Origin: an uncultured Lachnospiraceae bacterium
GTDB taxonomy: Bacteria; Bacillota; Clostridia; Lachnospirales; Lachnospiraceae
Direction: 5' to 3'
Assembly (NCBI GenBank): GCA_947627365.1
Contig: CANQVT010000001.1
Location: 62,001-126,000 of the forward strand
Length of the DNA stretch: 64,000 bases
Positions 25,598 through 34,171 of this stretch are shown one piece after another. A model generated the notes under the pieces. It was given only the letters and a program-made list of their open reading frames with translations, did no database searches and was not told the origin of the DNA. How positions within the stretch are numbered: the first letter of the stretch is position 1; each line of letters begins with the position of its first letter. The position numbers were made by a program, and so were the translations under genes.

Positions 25598-26551
25598 TTA
25601 TGCCTCTTTCGAAGCTTTCACGTCCTTCGCAACCTCCGTCACCGCGCTCACGAGACCCGCCACGTTCTGAAGCTCGGACGGAATGATGATCTTCGTGGAC
25701 TTGCCGTCCGCCACCTTCTCGAGCGTTTCAAAGCTCTTCATCGTCAGGACGGCCTGATCTGCCCCTGCTTCTTTGATCAAACGGATGCCCTCGGCCTTCG
25801 CCTGCTGCACCTTCAGGATCGCCTCCGCCTGACCTTCCGCCTCGCGGATCATTCTCTCCTTCTCAGCTTCCGCATGAAGGATCGCAGACTGCTTCTCTGC
25901 CTCAGCATCCAGAATCGCGGACTGCTTGTTACCCTCTGCCACAAGGATCGAAGACTTCTTCTCACCTTCTGCCTTCAGGATCGCCTCTCTTCGCTCGCGC
26001 TCCGCCTTCATCTGCTTCTCCATCGCGTCGACGATCTGCGCCGGCGGCAGGATGTTCTTCAGCTCCACACGGTTCACCTTAATGCCCCACGGGTCGGTCG
26101 CGACGTCGAGCGTCGAGCGCATCGTCGTGTTGATCACCTCGCGGGAGGTCAGCGTCTGATCGAGCTCCATGTCGCCGATGATGTTTCTCAGCGTAGTCGC
26201 CGTAAGGTTCTCAATCGCCATGATCGGGTTCTCCACGCCGTAGGTGAAAAGCTTCGGATCCGTGATTTGGAAGAAAACGACCGTGTCGATCCGCATCGTA
26301 ACGTTATCCTTCGTAATCACCGGCTGCGGGTCGAAATCGACGACCTGCTCCTTCAAGTTCACGCGCTTCGCCACTCGGTCGATGAGCGGGAGCTTGAAAT
26401 GCAGTCCGACGTCCCAGGTCGTCTGGTAGCCGCCGAGCCGCTCCAGGATAAACGCCTGCGCCTGCGGAACAATCTTCACGCAGCTTGCAAGTACCAGCAA
26501 AAGAATAATCACTAAAATAATTACAAGAACTGTCCCATACTTTGCATCCAT
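25598..26551 (-). CDS. SPFH domain / stomatin-like membrane protein (QmcA type)
   Basis: A 317-residue protein with one N-terminal membrane helix ([17 protein letters not shown]), an SPFH/band-7 domain ([40 protein letters not shown]) and an Ala/Glu-rich coiled coil. It is the partner of the NfeD protein encoded 4 bases upstream. Such pairs form membrane microdomain scaffolds. A specific client is not evident here. Confidence 0.94.
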   Translation of the reverse strand: MDAKYGTVLVIILVIILLLVLASCVKIVPQAQAFILERLGGYQTTWDVGLHFKLPLIDRVAKRVNLKEQVVDFDPQPVITKDNVTMRIDTVVFFQITDPKLFTYGVENPIMAIENLTATTLRNIIGDMELDQTLTSREVINTTMRSTLDVATDPWGIKVNRVELKNILPPAQIVDAMEKQMKAERERREAILKAEGEKKSSILVAEGNKQSAILDAEAEKQSAILHAEAEKERMIREAEGQAEAILKVQQAKAEGIRLIKEAGADQAVLTMKSFETLEKVADGKSTKIIIPSELQNVAGLVSAVTEVAKDVKASKEA

Positions 26552-26555
26552 CTTT

Positions 26556-26996
26556 TCAAACCTCCTCCACGATCAGCTTCACTCCGCTAATCTTTGTGAT
26601 TTTAACCTGTTTTCCTGCTTCGATCTGAATATCGTCGGCCACTGCACACGCGGACCACGACTGTCCCTTAACCTGCACCCGGCCCCTGCCTGCAAGATTG
26701 TCGATCGCCTCCGTGACGACCGCCGCCGCGCCCACCAGACTCTCCGCATTCGTCTTGACACGTCCCTTGTTGAGCCAACGCACCGCCGCCGGTCGCGTGG
26801 CAATCAGCAGCACTACGGACACGATACAGAATACGATGACCTGAAGCAACGTGTCCACCCCCGCAATCGCGAGGCCAAACGCTACCAACGCGCCGCCCGC
26901 GAACCAGATCGTCGTAAGTCCCAGCGTGATCGCCTCGACGATCAGCATGACCACAAACACTCCGAGCCAGGTCACGGCCTGCAAATTAATATCCAT
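26556..26996 (-). CDS. NfeD family membrane protein
   Basis: A 146-residue protein with three or so membrane helices in the first 75 residues and a C-terminal OB-fold (VGAAAVVTEAIDNLAGRGRVQVKGQSWSACA). The short NfeD type lacks the N-terminal protease domain. It sits 4 bases upstream of the SPFH gene, the canonical nfeD-stomatin pair, and a ribosome site GAGG precedes the ATG. Confidence 0.93.
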   Translation of the reverse strand: MDINLQAVTWLGVFVVMLIVEAITLGLTTIWFAGGALVAFGLAIAGVDTLLQVIVFCIVSVVLLIATRPAAVRWLNKGRVKTNAESLVGAAAVVTEAIDNLAGRGRVQVKGQSWSACAVADDIQIEAGKQVKITKISGVKLIVEEV

Positions 26997-27029
26997 ACAG
27001 CAAGCCTCCTCTCTTCATACTTATCCCAC

Positions 27030-27058
27030 ATTTTACTATATTTTACCGCAAAGCACAA
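27030..27058 (-). promoter_or_regulatory. candidate promoter for nfeD/SPFH operon
   Basis: Minus-strand TTGTGC (27053-27058) and TAAAAT (27030-27035) with a 17-base spacer, about 35 bases upstream of the NfeD start. Confidence 0.6.
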
Positions 27059-27132
27059 TATAATATCCAATATTTTTGCTCTGATTCCGTCTATTTGCAA
27101 AAACCGGTTCCGCTTTGCCGGAACAAGCCGGA

Positions 27133-27603
27133 TCAGTTCACGCTCTTGCTCACGTCCACCCACTTCGTGCTCCCGGAAAATTTCTCCAGTTCCTCAAGCG
27201 TCAGCTCAATCGCGCTATTCGAACTGCCGGCCGCCGGGAAGACCGTCTCAAAGCGCTTCAGCGACTCGTCCAAATAGACCTCCACGCCCTCCTTCACACC
27301 GAACGGGCATACGCCGCCGACCGCATGGCCGATCATCTCCGTCACCTGATCCGCGTTCAGCATCTTTGCTTTTGTATGGAACAGTGCCTTATACTTGGCA
27401 TTGTCCACCTTCACGTCGCCCGCCATTATGACCAGAATCGCATGGCCGTCCACCAGAAAGGAAAGCGACTTCGCGATCCTCGCAGGCTCACAGCCCGCCG
27501 CCTGCGCTGCCAACTCCACGGTCGCGCTGGATGTCGGAAATTCGATGATTCTCTTGTCCGCACCCCACTGCTTCAGATATTCTCTCACTACTTCAATCGC
27601 CAT
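27133..27603 (-). CDS. YbaK/EbsC family aminoacyl-tRNA deacylase
   Basis: A 156-residue protein of the YbaK/ProX editing family, which hydrolyses mischarged tRNA such as Cys-tRNA(Pro). The characteristic AKSLSFLVDGHAILVIMAGD strand pair and the GHAVGGVCPFGV loop with the GG and CPFG motif are present, and the predicted catalytic Lys lies in RIAKSL. The RNA or amino-acid specificity cannot be assigned. Confidence 0.93.
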   Translation of the reverse strand: MAIEVVREYLKQWGADKRIIEFPTSSATVELAAQAAGCEPARIAKSLSFLVDGHAILVIMAGDVKVDNAKYKALFHTKAKMLNADQVTEMIGHAVGGVCPFGVKEGVEVYLDESLKRFETVFPAAGSSNSAIELTLEELEKFSGSTKWVDVSKSVN

Positions 27604-27637
27604 AATTCAATCCTCCCATGCAGATTTCACGCCGCTT

Positions 27638-27667
27638 ATCGTATCATTCCGCCCTTATGATTGTCAA
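27638..27667 (-). promoter_or_regulatory. promoter for the YbaK gene
   Basis: Minus-strand TTGACA (27662-27667) and TACGAT (27638-27643), 18-base spacer, 35 bases upstream of the YbaK start. Confidence 0.6.
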
Positions 27668-27744
27668 CTGAATTCACGCTTTCTCAAGCATTCTTCCTGC
27701 CGTTTCTCCTGTCACTTCCCGCACCTTTTCCCTGGGCTGCAAAA

Positions 27745-27769
27745 AAAATTTTCAAAAAATGAAAATTTT
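27745..27769. repeat. AT-rich inverted repeat upstream of the tRNA-Val promoter
   Basis: AAAATTTTC (27745-27753) and GAAAATTTT (27761-27769) are exact reverse complements with a 7-base spacer. It abuts the -35 of the tRNA promoter, so it may act as an UP-like element. Confidence 0.5.
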
Positions 27770-27771
27770 AG

Positions 27772-27799
27772 TTGTATTTTTTCTCCAAATGATTATAAT
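27772..27799 (+). promoter_or_regulatory. promoter for tRNA-Val/tRNA-Ala
   Basis: TTGTAT at 27772-27777 and TATAAT at 27794-27799, 16-base spacer, 11 bases before the tRNA-Val 5' end. Confidence 0.7.
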
Positions 27800-27810
27800 A
27801 GAATTGTTTG

Positions 27811-27884
27811 GGAAGCATAGCTCAGCTGGGATGAGCGTTCGCCTCACACGCGAGAGGTCAGGAGTTCGAGCCTCCTTGCTTCCA
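27811..27884 (+). tRNA. tRNA-Val (CAC)
   Basis: A 74-base cloverleaf: acceptor GGAAGCA/TGCTTCC, D arm with AGCTGGGAT loop, anticodon loop CTCACAC, T loop TTCGAGC. CCA is not encoded. The anticodon CAC reads GTG. Confidence 0.93.
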
Positions 27885-27886
27885 TC

Positions 27887-27912
27887 AAAAAAGTGCCGGA
27901 GGGCTCCGGCAC
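27887..27912 (-). terminator. minus-strand rho-independent terminator between two + strand tRNAs
   Basis: GTGCCGGA (27893-27900) and TCCGGCAC (27905-27912) form an 8-bp stem with a 4-base loop, and six T residues follow on the minus strand (27887-27892). On the + strand there is no T-run after it, so it should stop leftward transcription coming from the tRNA cluster. Confidence 0.8.
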
Positions 27913-27919
27913 ACATTCT

Positions 27920-27992
27920 GGGGATATAGCTCAGCTGGGAGAGCGATGCGTTCGCAACGCATAGGTCAGGGGTTCGAGTCCCCCTATCTCCA
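27920..27992 (+). tRNA. tRNA-Ala (CGC)
   Basis: A 73-base cloverleaf with the alanine identity pair G3-U70 in the acceptor (GGGGATA/TATCTCC), anticodon loop TTCGCAA and T loop TTCGAGT. CCA is not encoded. Confidence 0.93.
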
Positions 27993-28003
27993 CTTCTACC
28001 CTG

Positions 28004-28041
28004 CCGGAAAGTCCTGTAAATACAGGAGTTTCCGGTTTTTT
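28004..28041 (+). terminator. rho-independent terminator after tRNA-Ala
   Basis: CCGGAAA pairs with TTTCCGG, with an inner CCTGT/ACAGG stem, and six T residues follow at 28036-28041. Confidence 0.93.
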
Positions 28042-28124
28042 GTTTGTCAGGCAAGCGAATTCCTCTCCCTAAAATTTATCAACTTATTCTACTTCCGTTT
28101 CAGGTCCTGTTTTGAAACAATAAA

Positions 28125-28206
28125 TGCGGAAAAAGGGATTTGAACCCTCACGCCTTGCGGCACAGGAACCTAAATCCTGCACGTCTGCCAATTCCGTCAT
28201 TTCCGC
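28125..28206 (-). tRNA. tRNA-Leu (TAG)
   Basis: An 82-base class II tRNA with a long variable arm (TGCCGCAAGGCG). Acceptor GCGGAAA, anticodon loop TTTAGGT. Last gene of the minus-strand tRNA run. Confidence 0.92.
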
Positions 28207-28265
28207 CTAAAAATATCACGCGAAGTATCCGAGCGATTCTCTATGTCTGGATCTCCGCGCTGTCA

Positions 28266-28338
28266 TGAGGCATCGGGGATTCGAACCCCGGACAACTTGA
28301 TTAAAAGTCAAGTGCTCTACCGCCTGAGCTAATACCCC
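28266..28338 (-). tRNA. tRNA-Lys (TTT)
   Basis: A 73-base cloverleaf with acceptor GGGGTAT/ATGCCTC, anticodon loop CTTTTAA and T loop TTCGAAT. Confidence 0.94.
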
Positions 28339-28351
28339 GTATACTGTGAAG

Positions 28352-28423
28352 CTGGGCTAGCCGGATTCGAACCGGCGAATGCAGGAGTCAAAGTCCTGTG
28401 CCTTACCGCTTGGCGATAGCCCA
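28352..28423 (-). tRNA. tRNA-Gln (TTG)
   Basis: A 72-base cloverleaf with the typical TGGGCTA acceptor, discriminator G and anticodon loop CTTTGAC. Confidence 0.94.
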
Positions 28424-28473
28424 TTAATCAAATAGGGATGTCGCACCGTCTGCAACAGCCCTATTATATGCAG

Positions 28474-28547
28474 GGTGGGTAAAGGGATTCGAACCCTTGG
28501 CCTCCAGAGCCACAATCTGGCGCGCTAACCAGCTGCGCTATACCCAC
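28474..28547 (-). tRNA. tRNA-His (GTG)
   Basis: A cloverleaf with acceptor GTGGGTA/TACCCAC, discriminator C, anticodon loop TTGTGGC and an encoded G at -1 (28548), the His identity element. Confidence 0.95.
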
Positions 28548-28562
28548 CATATTTATTTAAAA

Positions 28563-28636
<74 letters not shown>

Positions 28637-28640
28637 AAAA

Positions 28641-28711
28641 AGCGGGTGATGGGAATCGAACCCACGTGTCCAGCTTGGAAGGCTGGTGTTCTACCATTGA
28701 ACTACACCCGC
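28641..28711 (-). tRNA. tRNA-Gly (TCC)
   Basis: A 71-base cloverleaf with acceptor GCGGGTG/CACCCGC, anticodon loop CTTCCAA and discriminator T. Confidence 0.94.
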
Positions 28712-28738
28712 AAACACTATGGAACCTGGAAAAGTACG

Positions 28739-28813
28739 TCGGGGTGACAGGATTCGAACCTGCGACCTCCTGGTCCCAAACCAGGCGCTCTAGCCAAGCT
28801 GAGCCACACCCCG
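28739..28813 (-). tRNA. tRNA-Pro (TGG)
   Basis: A 75-base cloverleaf with acceptor CGGGGTG/CACCCCG, anticodon loop TTTGGGA. First gene of the seven-tRNA minus-strand run. Confidence 0.94.
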
Positions 28814-28853
28814 TTTCAGGTAATTCAGGCGTCCTTCGCTTGACGCGAATAGA

Positions 28854-28882
28854 ATTATAATATATCGCCCTTTAAAAGTCAA
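28854..28882 (-). promoter_or_regulatory. promoter for the seven-tRNA cluster
   Basis: Minus-strand TTGACT (28877-28882) and TATAAT (28854-28859), exactly 17 bases apart, 41 bases before tRNA-Pro. It begins eight bases downstream of the aldo/keto reductase stop, so the tRNAs have their own start. Confidence 0.88.
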
Positions 28883-28889
28883 CCATTTT

Positions 28890-30068
28890 TTAATAGATCT
28901 TAAACGTCTTCACCACCCATTTCATCACGCAATACTTCGGCGTCTCAAGCTCACGCGCTGCCTCCTTCAGCTTCTCGCGAATCGGAAGTCCCTGCGGACA
29001 ATGCTTCTCACATTTTCCGCAGCTAACGCACTGAGACGCGCTCGACGTCTCCCTGCGCATTGCGGTCGACTGAAGATACTCCCACATCCCGGATTTCTTC
29101 CCCTCCGTGTATTTCAGATTGTAGCAGTGAAACGCCATCGGAATGTCGACCTTGTTCGGGCAGGGCATGCAGTAGCCGCAGCCAGTACAGCCGACCTTCA
29201 TATTTCGGTTGATCTCCTGTTTGACCTGCTCCACGAGTCCGAGATCTTCCTCCGTAAATTCTCCAACGCGCACCTCGTCCGCGATGCGCAAGTTCTCCTG
29301 CACCATCTCGAGGGAATTCATGCCCGAGAGGACGACTGTCACCTCCGGCTGGTTCCACAGCCAGCGAAAGCCCAGCTCCGCCGGAGACGCAAATTTTCCG
29401 GACTTCGCGATCAGCTCCTTCGCGTCCGCCGGCAACAAGTTCACAAGCCGCCCGCCGCGCAGGGGCTCCATGATGATCACAGGGACGCCTTTTCCCGCCG
29501 CATAGGTCAGGCCCTCACGCCCGGCCTGCGAGTGCTCGTCCAGATAATTGTACTGAATCTGGCAAAAATCCCAGTCATAGGCATCCAAAAGGCTGTGGAA
29601 ATTTCCGCTGTTCCCGTGGTAGGAAAAGCCGATGTTCCGGATCTGTCCGCTCTCCTTCTTCTCCTGGATCCACTCCCGAATACCAAGCCCACAAAGCCGC
29701 TCCCAGGTCTTCACGTCGTTGAGCATGTGCATCAGATAATAGTCGATATGGTCGGTCTGCAGTCGACGCAGCTCCTCCTGAAATTTCTTCTCCGCGCCCT
29801 CGACCGAGCGAATCAGGTAATGCGGCAGCTTTGTCGCAAGGTTGATCTGATCCCGGCAATTGTTCTTCGCCAGGATTTTTCCAACAGCCTCCTCGCTCCC
29901 GCCGTACACGTAGGCCGTATCCAGATAATTGACCCCGTGCTGAATCGCGTACATGACCTCCTGCTCCGCCTTCTCCAGATCAATCTCCGAACCCTTTTTC
30001 GTGAAACGCATACAGCCATACCCGAGAATCGAGAGCTGATTTCCCTTGCGATCATTTCTGTACTGCAT
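28890..30068 (-). CDS. aldo/keto reductase with C-terminal 4Fe-4S domain
   Basis: A 392-residue protein. Residues 1-280 are an AKR barrel with the catalytic tetrad pattern (DTAYVYGGSEEAVG with Asp and Tyr; KLPHYL Lys; HMLND His). The last 100 residues hold two iron-sulfur motifs (CTGCGYCMPCP and CVSCGKCEKHCP, eight Cys), so electrons may pass to or from ferredoxin-type partners. I chose ATG 30068; ATG 30089 gives seven more residues. Substrate unknown. Confidence 0.93.
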   Translation of the reverse strand: MQYRNDRKGNQLSILGYGCMRFTKKGSEIDLEKAEQEVMYAIQHGVNYLDTAYVYGGSEEAVGKILAKNNCRDQINLATKLPHYLIRSVEGAEKKFQEELRRLQTDHIDYYLMHMLNDVKTWERLCGLGIREWIQEKKESGQIRNIGFSYHGNSGNFHSLLDAYDWDFCQIQYNYLDEHSQAGREGLTYAAGKGVPVIIMEPLRGGRLVNLLPADAKELIAKSGKFASPAELGFRWLWNQPEVTVVLSGMNSLEMVQENLRIADEVRVGEFTEEDLGLVEQVKQEINRNMKVGCTGCGYCMPCPNKVDIPMAFHCYNLKYTEGKKSGMWEYLQSTAMRRETSSASQCVSCGKCEKHCPQGLPIREKLKEAARELETPKYCVMKWVVKTFKIY

Positions 30069-30193
30069 CCTGATACCTGCCTTTCTCATCTCATCCAGTC
30101 AAGACAACCTGTTTCGCTCCCACACTCCTGTATTGTGTCCCTGACACGCTGACTCCCGAAACGCACCGTCTCTCCGGTCTGCGATATCTGCCG

Positions 30194-31213
30194 TCACACT
30201 CTGATCATATCCCTCGTAATCGACGCCAGGTTCTTCGCGCCGCACATCGCCATCGTGTCGGCAAGCTCCGCGCCGATCTTCTCGACATAGAGCTTCACGC
30301 CTTCCTCTGCGCCCCCGTACACCGCAGGCACGAACGGGCGGCAAATCAGCGCCGCATCCGCGCCGAGCGCCAAAGCCTTAAACAGATCGACGCCGCTGCG
30401 TATTCCGCCATCTACAAAAATCTTCATCCCGCTTCCCTTCAGGGCGTCCGCGATCTCTGCGAGCACTTCCGCCGTCGCAGCGCACTGATCGAGCACACGC
30501 CCGCCGTGATTGCTGACTACGATACCGGCCGCTCCGGCTTCCTTCGCCTTCAGAGCTCCCTTGACACTCATGATCCCTTTTACGATAAAAGGCACGCCGC
30601 AAAGCTGCGCAATCTCAGCGAGCTCCGCCACCGTCTTGCTGCCTGCCGGCGGCGTCAGATTCTTCAGAAACGGAAGTCCCGCCGCGTCCACATCCATCGC
30701 CACCGCGAAGCTCCCCGCTTCCCTGCAGAGCGCCAGCTTCCCCCTGATCAGGTCGAGATTCCACGGTTTGACTGTAGGCACTCCCATGCCGCCCGCCGCC
30801 GCAATCGCTTTCGAAGCCGCCTGCATCACCGCCGGATTCACACCGTCGCCGGTGAACGCCGCGATGCCGGCCTCGCTGCAGGCCGACACGAGAATATTAT
30901 TGTAAGCCGTGTCGTCGTACTTATCGCCGTAGTGCAGATTCACCGCGCCCAGCGGCCCCGCGAAGAACGGATAGCGGAACGTCTTCCCGAACAGCTCGAA
31001 CGTCGTGTCCGGCGCGCCGTTCTCGCAGATCGTATCCAGCACCACGCGGATCTCCTGCCACTTGTCGTAGTTGCGCGCCGCCGTATCGCCCGTGCCCTTC
31101 GCGCCCGGCCCCGGCACCTGATTTTTGCATGCTCTCCCGTTGCACACCGGACACACCTTGCAGTACGGCCCAACATTGCCCCTCGCCTGCTCCAAAACCT
31201 CCTGGTAAGTCAT
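30194..31213 (-). CDS. alpha-hydroxy-acid oxidizing protein (FMN-dependent)
   Basis: A 339-residue TIM-barrel flavoenzyme of the lactate/glycolate oxidase family. The C-terminal signature (IVVSNHGGRVLDQ with the catalytic His, then VDGGIRSGVDLFKALALGA) is intact. A Cys-rich N-terminus (YCKVCPVCNGRAC) is peculiar to anaerobe members and suggests a metal or redox site in place of oxygen chemistry. GGGAGG lies eight bases before ATG 31213. Substrate unknown; it may act with the AKR encoded next. Confidence 0.9.
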   Translation of the reverse strand: MTYQEVLEQARGNVGPYCKVCPVCNGRACKNQVPGPGAKGTGDTAARNYDKWQEIRVVLDTICENGAPDTTFELFGKTFRYPFFAGPLGAVNLHYGDKYDDTAYNNILVSACSEAGIAAFTGDGVNPAVMQAASKAIAAAGGMGVPTVKPWNLDLIRGKLALCREAGSFAVAMDVDAAGLPFLKNLTPPAGSKTVAELAEIAQLCGVPFIVKGIMSVKGALKAKEAGAAGIVVSNHGGRVLDQCAATAEVLAEIADALKGSGMKIFVDGGIRSGVDLFKALALGADAALICRPFVPAVYGGAEEGVKLYVEKIGAELADTMAMCGAKNLASITRDMIRV

Positions 31214-31360
31214 CTTTGCATCCTCCCGATCTGTTTCATTCGTATCTCTCATACCTCAAACATCCTGATAAACCCTCGCCAGGCAACTTTCAATCAACGA
31301 GCAAACTGCCGCCGAATTCACCTCTCACAGCTTCGGCGGCAAACGCTTCGCCCCGGCTGA

Positions 31361-31858
31361 TTACGGCACGGAAAACATTTCTTTGTACACCGGTTTCCCG
31401 TCTTTGAATTCCGATTTCATCAGAGAGATCTTCTCCACGTTCATGTCCAGCTTCGGCGCCTTCACCGTGTACGGACGGCTGGCCTTCGTCTTGCGCAGGA
31501 GCGTAATATGCGGAGTGAACTTTTTCCCGTCGAACGGGATGCCCTCTTCCCTGAGTCGCTTCTGCAGTTCGTTCACATAGCCCTTCAGCTTCTGGTTTCC
31601 CTTCACCCCGATCCACTGTGTATCCCCGAAATTTCCCGCCTCCGTCAGCGCGATCCGAAACGGCTGAAACCCGATCTCACTCATGATCTCCTGAATCTGC
31701 TGTCGCTTGTCGGTCTCCCCGATAAAAGTCAACGTCATGTGCAGATTCTGCTTCGGGACATAGCTCCCGACGACGCCCTGATTTTTCATGTCATGCATAA
31801 CTTCTACCAGAGAGTTCTTCATCTGTTCCGATAGCTGAACCGCCACAAAGAGTCTCAC
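31361..31858 (-). CDS. thpR: RNA 2',3'-cyclic phosphodiesterase (2'-5' RNA ligase family)
   Basis: A 165-residue LigT/ThpR-type protein with both catalytic H-x-T-x motifs (HMTLTF and HITLLR). I chose GTG 31858 (MRLFVAVQLS) with AGAGGTGG upstream; an open extension to 31978 has no family-like sequence. Confidence 0.92.
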   Translation of the reverse strand: MRLFVAVQLSEQMKNSLVEVMHDMKNQGVVGSYVPKQNLHMTLTFIGETDKRQQIQEIMSEIGFQPFRIALTEAGNFGDTQWIGVKGNQKLKGYVNELQKRLREEGIPFDGKKFTPHITLLRKTKASRPYTVKAPKLDMNVEKISLMKSEFKDGKPVYKEMFSVP

Positions 31859-31913
31859 GGCATCCACCTCTTTTCCCCGCAAAATGACACGCTCATCTTC
31901 TCGTTTTTGTTTT

Positions 31914-31942
31914 ATCGTATCACAAGAACACGCCCATGTCAA
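31914..31942 (-). promoter_or_regulatory. promoter for thpR
   Basis: Minus-strand TTGACA (31937-31942) and TACGAT (31914-31919), 17-base spacer, 55 bases upstream of the GTG start. Confidence 0.75.
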
Positions 31943-31952
31943 AAATGATTTA

Positions 31953-31980
31953 GGGGGCCGCCTTCTGACAGCCCCCATTT
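31953..31980. terminator. terminator hairpin between the secreted protein gene and thpR
   Basis: GGGGGC (31953-31958) and GCCCCC (31971-31976) flank a 12-base loop. T-runs lie on both sides (TAAATCATTTTT on the minus strand, ATTTTTAA on the plus). Confidence 0.7.
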
Positions 31981-32050
31981 TTAAAACAGCTTATTTCACT
32001 TTTTTATTTCATCTTTTCTTACGTTGTCTGAAACGACACACGCTTCAGTT

Positions 32051-32653
32051 TTACTCCAGCTCGCCCAGACTGATCCAGAACGGGATGTCCTCGATCTCCT
32101 CCTCCGTGTCCTCCGGATAGAATGCCGTCATAGCTCCGTATGCCTCTTTCCCGGCCTTCAGCACCTGATACTGCATCGTCCCTTCGTCATCGGCAAACTG
32201 CACGTACATGTTCCCATATTCGTCCGTATCGAATTCCGCGTCCTCCGGAAGGCTCTGGCGCACACCCGCCCTCGTGGAATAATCCTCAAGATCCTCCGGC
32301 AGCGGCACTCCTGCCGCCTCATATGCGTCCGTGCCAAAACGTGTAACGTGGATCGTGACGTCGCCCCTGGTAAACGTGGCGTAATGCATCGGAAGATACG
32401 CGTCGTCAAAACCCGACTCCACCTCGAAATCCTCCGGAAGATAGAACGTGCCGACGTCCTCGACCGCAAACTCCTTAAGCCCCATCTCCGCGAGCTCCGC
32501 TGCGGTCGGCTTTGACTCCGTCTCCAGCTCTGTCTCCGTCTCTGCTTCAGCTGCGACAGCCGTCAGCACGTTCGCTGTCGTCGAACCCTGGCACACGCAA
32601 AGTGTCATCGCGCAGAGGCTTCCTGCCAGCAAAAATAAACCTTTTCTCTTCAT
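32051..32653 (-). CDS. secreted protein of unknown function
   Basis: A 200-residue protein with a signal peptide (MKRKGLFLLAGSLCAMTLCVC..., probable cleavage near AVAA), an acidic Glu/Thr linker (AETETELETESK) and a beta-rich mature domain (VGTFYLPEDFEVESG, MHYATFTRGDVTIHV). Similar Glu-Thr linkers occur in the sortase at 61.5 kb. AAGGGG precedes ATG 32653. No catalytic motif recognised. It follows the kinase by 100 bases and may be cotranscribed. Confidence 0.75.
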   Translation of the reverse strand: MKRKGLFLLAGSLCAMTLCVCQGSTTANVLTAVAAEAETETELETESKPTAAELAEMGLKEFAVEDVGTFYLPEDFEVESGFDDAYLPMHYATFTRGDVTIHVTRFGTDAYEAAGVPLPEDLEDYSTRAGVRQSLPEDAEFDTDEYGNMYVQFADDEGTMQYQVLKAGKEAYGAMTAFYPEDTEEEIEDIPFWISLGELE

Positions 32654-32752
32654 GTCGTTTTCCCCTTTCTGAATGTTATCGCTAATATTTTTACGCATAC
32701 GAGCCGCCGAGCCACAGATCGTGCACCGTCAGCTTTGCACGGCTCATTGCCT

Positions 32753-34171
32753 TCACAGACAGTATAGCAAAGCAAAAAAAACAATTGGTGTGCAGAGCTG
32801 CACAGTTTCTTCCTGCCCTGGGCCTTCCTCCAGCGCCTTGCATATCTCATCCAGGATCTCGATGATACATCCGTCAATGTTTCGGTCGTCGCCGAGCACC
32901 ACATACTCATGAAGCGCGCTGCTCGCGAGCGTACCGTCGTCGTTCGTCCAGGTATAATCGATGCGGGTGCGCAGACCTCTGGCGAGCGAGGCGGCGCAAT
33001 CGCCGTACGTCCCGAGCCGCACTGCCGCCAGCCCGTCCCCGTACGCAAGATGGTCAGCGATGAATTCAAAACCGAGCCGCTCTGTATAGTACTCGTTCAG
33101 TCTGTCTTCGTCCAGCTCCCAGTAAGCGACTGGTTCAACCTCGCGCAGCGCTTCGCTTTCCTGCAGGTCGACCACAAGAGTTTCACACGCGGCCGCCATC
33201 TCTTCATAGTTGCCTTCCTGCAGATAACGAACAATCTCGTTCACATGCTCCTTGTAGACAGCCGGATGCCACACGGGTTCATCCGTCGTAGCAGGCTGCT
33301 TTGGTCTTGCTTCCTGCCTCTGGGCAAGCTGAGCTCCGGCCAACCCACTAATCAGACATAGGGCGAGCACCACAGCCAGTACAACTGCCATCCGCGATCC
33401 TCTCAGCGGTCGGCTGTGTCCTTCCAAAAATGCCTGCAAAGCCTTTTCCAGCTCTCCAATATCCGAATAACGCCGCCCGGGCTCATAGGCCCTGCATTTC
33501 CTGACAATCTCTGCAAATTTCTTTTCGCGCCTGTTTTCTGCGGAAAGCTCTGCCTCACAGTCTCCTGCCGTCATGTAAAGGAGTAGCCCTCCGACCGCGT
33601 AAATATCCGTCCTCGCGTCCGTCTGTCCATGTCCGAACTGTTCTGGAGCGGCGTAGCCCCTCGTCCCGAGGCAAACCGTGTCGGTCTCCTGTCCGAATTT
33701 GTAAAGCCGAGCGGTCTCAAAATCGATGAGGCGAAGCCTGCCGCTTTCCGTCACCAAAATATTCTCCGGCTTTAAATCTCGGTGAATGACCGGAGGTTTT
33801 TCTTCGTGAAGAATACGCAGAATATGACAAAGCCTGATTCCGAGTCTCGCCGCGTCCTCCGCCTCCATAACGCCCTCGCGCTCCACCAGCTCAGCCAGCG
33901 TTCTCCCCGGCAGATAATCTCGCAGCATGGCGCAGGTTTCCCCGTTTTCCCGAAATTCCAGTGTCTCAAATTTCCAGACGTTGGAATATTTGTTCAGCAT
34001 CTCGTATTCCTGCTTCAAAAAAACGGTCTGTCCGCATGATGCAATTTTGCACACTTTGCGAGCCAAACCGTTGCGTTCCTCCAGCAGATATGTCTTTTTC
34101 CCTTCGCTCTCCTTCAGACAGCAAAGCACCCGATACTTCTCATCCCATTCCGGGAAACCGGTCTCATACAT
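32753..34171 (-). CDS. transmembrane serine/threonine protein kinase (PASTA-less)
   Basis: A 472-residue protein. The kinase domain has HRDLKPEN at 130-137 and APEQFG at 175-180, but the metal-binding DFG is DFE (150-152), a change seen in related clostridial kinases. One membrane helix lies around 265-285, followed by about 190 extracellular residues with no recognised motif (KEHVNEIVRYLQEGNYEEM, Trp/Tyr-rich). The start overlaps the HTH gene by eight bases with GGAGG upstream. An outside signal sensed across the membrane is inferred. Confidence 0.92.
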   Translation of the reverse strand: MYETGFPEWDEKYRVLCCLKESEGKKTYLLEERNGLARKVCKIASCGQTVFLKQEYEMLNKYSNVWKFETLEFRENGETCAMLRDYLPGRTLAELVEREGVMEAEDAARLGIRLCHILRILHEEKPPVIHRDLKPENILVTESGRLRLIDFETARLYKFGQETDTVCLGTRGYAAPEQFGHGQTDARTDIYAVGGLLLYMTAGDCEAELSAENRREKKFAEIVRKCRAYEPGRRYSDIGELEKALQAFLEGHSRPLRGSRMAVVLAVVLALCLISGLAGAQLAQRQEARPKQPATTDEPVWHPAVYKEHVNEIVRYLQEGNYEEMAAACETLVVDLQESEALREVEPVAYWELDEDRLNEYYTERLGFEFIADHLAYGDGLAAVRLGTYGDCAASLARGLRTRIDYTWTNDDGTLASSALHEYVVLGDDRNIDGCIIEILDEICKALEEGPGQEETVQLCTPIVFFALLYCL

